Under the pieces are notes generated by a model. The model did no database searches and was not told the origin of the DNA. It saw only the letters and a list, made by a program, of their open reading frames with translations. 64,000 nucleotides of DNA. Source: VRUE01 sp963703175 (lineage in GTDB: Bacteria > Actinomycetota > Thermoleophilia > Solirubrobacterales > 70-9). The number at the start of each line of letters is the position of its first letter. Within the stretch, counting starts at the first letter, position 1. A program made the translations under genes and the position numbers. Positions 59,754 to 64,000 of this stretch are shown here, piece after piece. Where the stretch lies: the NCBI GenBank assembly GCA_963703175.1, contig OY969794.1, positions 2,418,001-2,482,000 on the forward strand. Reading direction: 5' to 3'.

Positions 59754-61121
59754 ATGAGCGCTCCGCCGCCCCGCAAGTCCCGCCCGCCGCTGCCCGCTGG
59801 TCCATTCCTGGTTGTGGGGCTAGCCCGCTCGGGTGGCGCGGCGGCGCGCCTGCTGGCGAGGCGCGGCGAGGATGTGCGAGGGACCGATTCTGGGCATCCG
59901 GACGGAGCGGCAGGGCTTGCGGGGGATGGCGTCGAAGTCTTCCTGGATACGGATGGAATGGCTCAACTCGATGGCACGCGGACCCTCGTCAAGAGCCCGG
60001 GCGTGCCTCGGGAGGCGCCGGTGATCGCTGCCGCGCTGGAGCGCGGCCTTGACGTGGTTGGTGAGCTCGAGCTGGCTTGGCGGGCCACTCCCAACCGCTT
60101 TGCCGCGGTGACCGGCACTAACGGCAAGACGACTACGGTCGAGCTTCTCGGTCACATCTACCGCACGGCCGGGGAACCGGTCGCTGTTGCCGGCAACGTC
60201 GGCACGCCGCTCGCCTCGCTCGTCGGAGATCTCGACCCGTCCGCCACCGTGATCTGCGAGGCCTCCAGCTTCCAGCTCGAAGACACCACGGCTTTTGCCC
60301 CGGAGTGCGCCGTCTTCCTCAACCTGGCGCCAGACCACCTTGACCGCCACCATGACCTCGATTCCTACTTGGCCGCCAAGCTGCGCATCTTTGCCAATCA
60401 GGGCAACGATGACGTCGCCGTCTACAACGCCGACGATCCGGTCTTGGCTGGTACCGATCTAGGTGGTTGCGCTCGCCGGATCGCTTTCTGTCGCGGCGCC
60501 GCTCCCGAGTGTGAGGTGGCCTTGGCCGAGGGGACGCTGTTCTATGACGGGGAGCCGCTGCTTTCCACTGACGAGCTCGGCATCGTCGGTGAGCACAACG
60601 TCGCCAACGCAATGGCCGCCGCCACTGCTGCGCTCTCGATGGGCGTCGATCGCGATGCCGTTCGCGAGGGCTTGCGCAGCTTCGCCGGGGTGCCGCATCG
60701 CCTCGAGCAGGTTGCCGAGATCGGTGGAGTGCGTTTCGTCAACGACTCAAAGGCGACCAATGTCGCTTCGGCGGTCGTCGGAATCGGTGCCTTCCAGCGG
60801 GGTGTTCACGCGATCCTTGGTGGCAGCGAGAAGGGCGAGCCCTTCGAGCCGCTGATCGAGCCCGTGCGTGAGCACTGCGTCGCCTGCTATTTAGTCGGCG
60901 CCACCGCTGATCGCTTGGCAACCGAGCTTTCCCCGGTGATCGCAGCGGGGGTCGAGCTACACCGCTGCGCCGATCTCGAGGACGCCGTGCGCCGGGCAGC
61001 CTACGCGGCCCGACCTGGCGAGGTTGTCCTGTTCTCCCCGGCCTGCGCCAGCTTCGACGCCTTCGAGAACTTCGAGCGCCGCGGCGACCGCTTCCATGAG
61101 ATCGTGGGGGAGTTGGCGTGA
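59754..61121 (+). CDS. murD: UDP-N-acetylmuramoylalanine--D-glutamate ligase
   Basis: MurD adds D-glutamate, made by MurI, to the peptidoglycan precursor. The 455-residue protein starts at ATG 59754. ATP-binding motif GTNGKTTTVELLG (near residue 119), ASSFQLEDT, LNLAPDHLDRH, NDSKATNVASAVV and a C-terminal LFSPACASFDAFENFERRGDRF are all present. The stop overlaps ftsW by four bases, starting a classical murD-ftsW-murG-murC run. Confidence 0.96.
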   Translation: MSAPPPRKSRPPLPAGPFLVVGLARSGGAAARLLARRGEDVRGTDSGHPDGAAGLAGDGVEVFLDTDGMAQLDGTRTLVKSPGVPREAPVIAAALERGLDVVGELELAWRATPNRFAAVTGTNGKTTTVELLGHIYRTAGEPVAVAGNVGTPLASLVGDLDPSATVICEASSFQLEDTTAFAPECAVFLNLAPDHLDRHHDLDSYLAAKLRIFANQGNDDVAVYNADDPVLAGTDLGGCARRIAFCRGAAPECEVALAEGTLFYDGEPLLSTDELGIVGEHNVANAMAAATAALSMGVDRDAVREGLRSFAGVPHRLEQVAEIGGVRFVNDSKATNVASAVVGIGAFQRGVHAILGGSEKGEPFEPLIEPVREHCVACYLVGATADRLATELSPVIAAGVELHRCADLEDAVRRAAYAARPGEVVLFSPACASFDAFENFERRGDRFHEIVGELA

Positions 61122-62449
61122 GCTCCCGGGCGCTGTCCCTGCCCTGGTCGGGGGCGAAGGGGAAGACGAATAAGGCGAAAGCGAAGAAGAAGCGCGCCGC
61201 CAAGCTGCCCGCCGAGTACAACCTGCTGCTGACGGCGACGCTCTGCCTACTCGCCTTTGGCGCGGTGATGGTCTTCTCCGCCAGCTCGACCACCCGCATC
61301 CTCAATGATGGCGGTCTCTCCGACAGCGCTTTCTACCTGAAGCGCACGCTGCTCTTCGGCGCGGTCGGTCTGGCGATCATGCATCTGACCGCGCGAAACG
61401 GGCTCCAGCTCGTCCGCCGTCTCACCCCGGTGATCCTCGGCGTCTCGTTCTTCCTGCTGCTCGTCGTGCTCGTGGCCGGCACGAACGTCAACGGCTCCAG
61501 TCGCTGGATCGGGTCGGGCTTCCTGCAGATCCAACCGTCCGAGCTGGCCAAGGTGGCGCTGATTCTTTACGCCGCCGATCTGCTGGCGCGCAAACCGAAG
61601 CGGGTGAAATCGATCGAGGGTCTGATGCCGTTCCTCCTGGTTGTCGGTGCAGCCGCGTTGCTGATCGTCGCCGAGCCCGATCTGGGGACGACGATGGTCG
61701 TTACCTTCGCCGTCGCCACGACCCTGATTGCGGCCGGGGTGCGGATGCGGGATCTGCTCGTGATCGGAGCCGTACTTGCCTTCTTTGCCCTCTTGATGAC
61801 CGTGATCGAGCCCTACCGGATGGCTCGCCTGACCGGCTTTCTGAACCCTGGCGCCGATGCCGGCGGCGCCGGTTTCCAGGCAGCCCAGGCGAAGATCGCC
61901 CTCGGCTCAGGTGGCCTATTCGGCGTTGGGATCGGCAACGGCGTGCAGAAGGCCTTTTACCTACCCGAGGCCCACACCGACATGATCTCTGCGGTGATCG
62001 GCGAGGAGCTGGGTCTGGTCGGGATTCTCGGCGTCGTCGGCCTTTTCTCCCTCTTCGGCTATGCGGGGCTGCAGGTCGCCAAAAAAGCCAAGGACAACTA
62101 CGGCAAGCTGCTTGTTGCCGGGCTGACGTCGCTGATACTTGTGCAAGCGACGATCAACCTCTTTGCCGTGATGGGACTGGCTCCGCTGACCGGCGTGCCG
62201 CTTCCTTTTGTCTCTTACGGCAACAGCAGCCTGATGGCGGCCCTGTTCGCGGTGGGGCTGATCCTCAACGTTGCCCGCGGAGGGACCGCCCGCGCTGGCA
62301 AACTGCGCGTCGTCGAGGGTGGGCGCAAGCCCACGAGCGGAAGGAGTCGATCGAGCAGTGCCAGGAGTCGCAAGAGTGGTAGTGGCAGCCGGGGGAACGG
62401 CCGGACACGTCGTGCCGGCCATAGCGGTCGCCGACGAGCTTCGGGCTAG
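61118..62449 (+). CDS. ftsW: Lipid II polymerase FtsW (SEDS family)
   Basis: A 443-residue SEDS glycosyltransferase of the divisome, starting at GTG 61118. Nine to ten hydrophobic helices carry family blocks: GAVMVFSASS, SSRWIGSGFLQIQPSELAKVALI, AEPDLGTTMVV, AHTDMISAVIGEELGLVG and PLPFVSYGNSSLMAALFAVG. The N-terminal 25 residues are Lys-rich and the C-terminal 50 are Ser/Arg-rich, both likely cytoplasmic. The 3' end overlaps murG. Confidence 0.95.
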   Translation: MSSRALSLPWSGAKGKTNKAKAKKKRAAKLPAEYNLLLTATLCLLAFGAVMVFSASSTTRILNDGGLSDSAFYLKRTLLFGAVGLAIMHLTARNGLQLVRRLTPVILGVSFFLLLVVLVAGTNVNGSSRWIGSGFLQIQPSELAKVALILYAADLLARKPKRVKSIEGLMPFLLVVGAAALLIVAEPDLGTTMVVTFAVATTLIAAGVRMRDLLVIGAVLAFFALLMTVIEPYRMARLTGFLNPGADAGGAGFQAAQAKIALGSGGLFGVGIGNGVQKAFYLPEAHTDMISAVIGEELGLVGILGVVGLFSLFGYAGLQVAKKAKDNYGKLLVAGLTSLILVQATINLFAVMGLAPLTGVPLPFVSYGNSSLMAALFAVGLILNVARGGTARAGKLRVVEGGRKPTSGRSRSSSARSRKSGSGSRGNGRTRRAGHSGRRRASG

Positions 62450-63446
62450 CGGTGCCGAGGTTTCTTTTCTCGGCACGCGCGAGCGGATTGAGGCCGAACT
62501 GGTTCCCGACGGCGGCTATGAGATCGATTTTCTCAAGGTGCGCGGTATCGACCGCGGCAATCTTCTGCGCGCAGCCGTGGCCGGGTTTGAGGCAATCGGC
62601 GCGGTCGGCTCGGCCCTGCGAGTGCTCTGGCGCCGCCGCCCCGACGTGGTCGTGGGCGGCGGCGGCTATGTCGCTGGTCCAGCTGGGCTTGCGGCGGTGC
62701 TAGGCCGTATCCCACTCGTTCTTACCGAGGCCGACAGCCACCTCGGTCTGGCTAATCGGCTGCTTGCCCGCAGAGCACGTCGCGTCTGCCTCGCTTTCCC
62801 GATCGCCGGCCGCGAGGGCGAGCATTATCCGGTCACCGGACGGCCGGTGCCGGCGGCGGTGCTCGCGGCCGATCGTGGCACGGCTCGCGAGCGCTTCGGG
62901 ATTGCGCCTGGGGCACGCTGCCTATTGGTGATGGGAGGTAGCCAAGGAGCGCGTTCGATCAACGAGTGCGCCCTCGCGGCGTTGGCTGAGCGCGGCGGCC
63001 GCAGCTTCCACGTCATCCACCTCGCCGGCCAGCGCGACTTCCCGCAGCTCGAGCAGCGTCTTGCAGTTGCGCCCCACGGCGATCGCTACACCCTGCTTGC
63101 CTACGAGCCCGACCTCGGCGACTGCCTCGCCGCCTGCGACCTGGTGTTGGGCCGGGCCGGCGGGTCGATCTTCGAGCTGACCGCGGCCGGCCGGCCGGCG
63201 GTGCTCGTCCCCTACCCGTTCGCCGCCGGCGGCCATCAGGAGAGCAACGCCGCCTGGATGGCGGAGGCTGGCGCCGCGACCGTGATCCGCGACGAGGAGC
63301 TCGACGCTGGGCGACTTGCAGCTGAGCTTGGCGGCCTCCTTTGGGACGAGCAACGGCTTGCAGCGATGGCGAGGGCCGCGGCCGGTCTGGCGATGCCCGA
63401 CGCCGCTCGCCGGATCGCCGATGAGGTGCTGGAGGCGGCACGATGA
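62358..63446 (+). CDS. murG: UDP-N-acetylglucosamine--lipid I transferase MurG
   Basis: MurG makes lipid II at the inner membrane. It is read from GTG 62358 (GTG 62376 is an alternative) to give about 362 residues; a longer frame into ftsW is not needed. AAGGTAGHVVPAIAVA holds the conserved glycine loop, VVGGGGYVAGPAGLAA and LTEADSHLGLANRLLA are in the acceptor half, and MGGSQGARSIN and GRAGGSIFELTAAGRPAVLVPYPFAAGGHQ are in the donor half. The stop lies about 73 bases before murC, where a hairpin element intervenes. Confidence 0.95.
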   Translation: MPGVARVVVAAGGTAGHVVPAIAVADELRASGAEVSFLGTRERIEAELVPDGGYEIDFLKVRGIDRGNLLRAAVAGFEAIGAVGSALRVLWRRRPDVVVGGGGYVAGPAGLAAVLGRIPLVLTEADSHLGLANRLLARRARRVCLAFPIAGREGEHYPVTGRPVPAAVLAADRGTARERFGIAPGARCLLVMGGSQGARSINECALAALAERGGRSFHVIHLAGQRDFPQLEQRLAVAPHGDRYTLLAYEPDLGDCLAACDLVLGRAGGSIFELTAAGRPAVLVPYPFAAGGHQESNAAWMAEAGAATVIRDEELDAGRLAAELGGLLWDEQRLAAMARAAAGLAMPDAARRIADEVLEAAR

Positions 63447-63459
63447 GCGGTTGGTGCGT

Positions 63460-63504
63460 CGAGACCGCAAAAACCCGTCCTGCACAAGGGTTTTTGCGGT
63501 CTCG
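63460..63504. repeat. Palindromic element 13, between murG and murC
   Basis: A perfect 17-bp inverted repeat (63460-63476 with 63488-63504, CGAGACCGCAAAAACCC) with an 11-base loop. On both sides lies a copy of GATGAGCGG followed by TTGG or GTGG (63442-63454 and 63519-63531). Each copy begins MSGW, the left one overlapping the murG stop. A single original start has apparently been duplicated around the element. The left copy soon meets a stop codon. Confidence 0.85.
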
Positions 63505-63519
63505 CGGGGGATCTGTCGG

Positions 63520-64000
63520 ATGAGCGGGTGGGCAGGTCGCCGGCTGCACTTCATTGGCATCGGCGGTGCCGGGATGAGCGGTCTGGCGCTGGTCTGCCGG
63601 GAGCTTGGCGCCAGCGTGAGCGGTAGCGACCGCGCCGACTCCTCCTATATGGAGCGGCTGCGCGACGCGGGCCTCGACCCGACCGTCGGTCACGATGCCG
63701 CCAACTTGCCCGATGGCGCCGAGGTGATCGTCTCGACTGCGATTGGCGACGACAATCCCGAGCTCGCGCTGGCGCGCGAACGCGGCCTCCCCGTCCATCA
63801 CCGTGGCGAACTGCTCGCCGAGCTCTGCGCGGAGAAGCGACTGATCGCAATCGCCGGCACGCACGGTAAGACGACGACGACCGCGATGCTCGTCTGGGCG
63901 TTGCGCGGAATCGGCGCTGATCCCGCCTTCTTCGTCGGCGGCGAGGTTCCGGGCCTGGGACCGGACGGCACGGTTGCCAACGCCGGATGGGGCACGGGGG
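63520..64000 (+). CDS. murC: UDP-N-acetylmuramate--L-alanine ligase, 3' end outside window
   Basis: MurC joins L-alanine to UDP-N-acetylmuramate, the first peptide step. The reading frame runs from ATG 63520 through the last base (160 codons) with no stop. MSGWAGRRLHFIGIGGAGMSGLALVCRELG carries the N-terminal GIGGxGMS motif, followed by VSGSDR, EVIVSTAIGDDNPE and the ATP loop GTHGKTTTTAMLVW (about 111-123). The true start may originally have been at 63443, overlapping murG, before the palindromic element intervened. Confidence 0.95.
   Translation, partial: MSGWAGRRLHFIGIGGAGMSGLALVCRELGASVSGSDRADSSYMERLRDAGLDPTVGHDAANLPDGAEVIVSTAIGDDNPELALARERGLPVHHRGELLAELCAEKRLIAIAGTHGKTTTTAMLVWALRGIGADPAFFVGGEVPGLGPDGTVANAGWGTG

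Overview
The window is a high-GC, gene-dense stretch of bacterial chromosome. Nearly every gene is a housekeeping gene, and many neighbours overlap by 1-20 bases or sit a few bases apart. Gene content (hadA/hadB-like dehydratases, HrcA with a short DnaJ, a VapBC pair, an actinobacterial-type phosphofructokinase, DUF559 and SpoIIM-like proteins) and heavy GTG/TTG start use suggest a deep-branching actinobacterium, most likely Thermoleophilia/Solirubrobacterales. That placement is inference from gene content; no 16S rRNA gene is present.

Layout. 1-1551: nadD (5' end outside the window), rsfS, a DivIVA-like protein; then tRNA-Ala(GGC). 1778-8884: an alpha/beta hydrolase, a SpoIIM-like membrane protein, a small membrane protein, leuS, a cupin and a large secreted cutinase-VWA-PKD-FN3 protein. 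9086-14769: competence genes comEA-comEC, a Pro/His-rich anchored protein, an IS481-type insertion, holA and rpsT. 14839-18582: murJ and a polytopic GT-C-like protein. 18721-25462: lepA, two MaoC-type dehydratases, hrcA-dnaJ-prmA, a DUF2269 protein and murI. 25585-28868: vapBC, yqeY, phoH, ybeY, era. 28882-37560: hisIE and the whole tryptophan pathway (trpE-G-D-C, an HtrA protease, trpF-B-A). 37590-44560: a 50-residue membrane protein, a methyltransferase, pfkA, a small lipoprotein, an SDR epimerase, malic enzyme, a secreted protein and a broken DUF559 gene. 44550-50906: polA, a secreted His-rich protein, an ECF sigma factor fused to a membrane segment and a long Ser/Gly-rich tail, a YdcZ-like protein and a flavin oxidoreductase. 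50945-58368: rpsA, coaE, a lytic transglycosylase, an MFS transporter, small genes and uvrB. 58489-64000: a SnoaL-like protein, a thioredoxin-like protein, and murD-ftsW-murG-murC (murC runs off the end).

The most unusual content is not a gene. At least eleven long, near-perfect inverted repeats (17-30 bp arms, 45-120 bp overall) are scattered over 10.6-63.5 kb, and they fall into related sequence families. Some lie between genes: both sides of lepA, before hrcA, trpF, trpA and murC, and on both sides of the small lipoprotein gene. Others lie inside coding sequence without breaking the frame: comEC, prmA and twice in the GT-C-like gene, with a weaker case in the rpsA tail. The two copies of one family share a conserved loop while their outer arms differ in sequence but stay self-complementary. 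This resembles the palindromic elements of Rickettsia that insert in frame into proteins, here in an actinobacterium-like genome.

No stretch longer than about 300 bases lacks a gene. The longest gaps are 8885-9085 (AT-rich, between divergent genes), 12407-12567 (palindrome and IS left end), 18583-18720 and 20515-20627 (palindromic elements).
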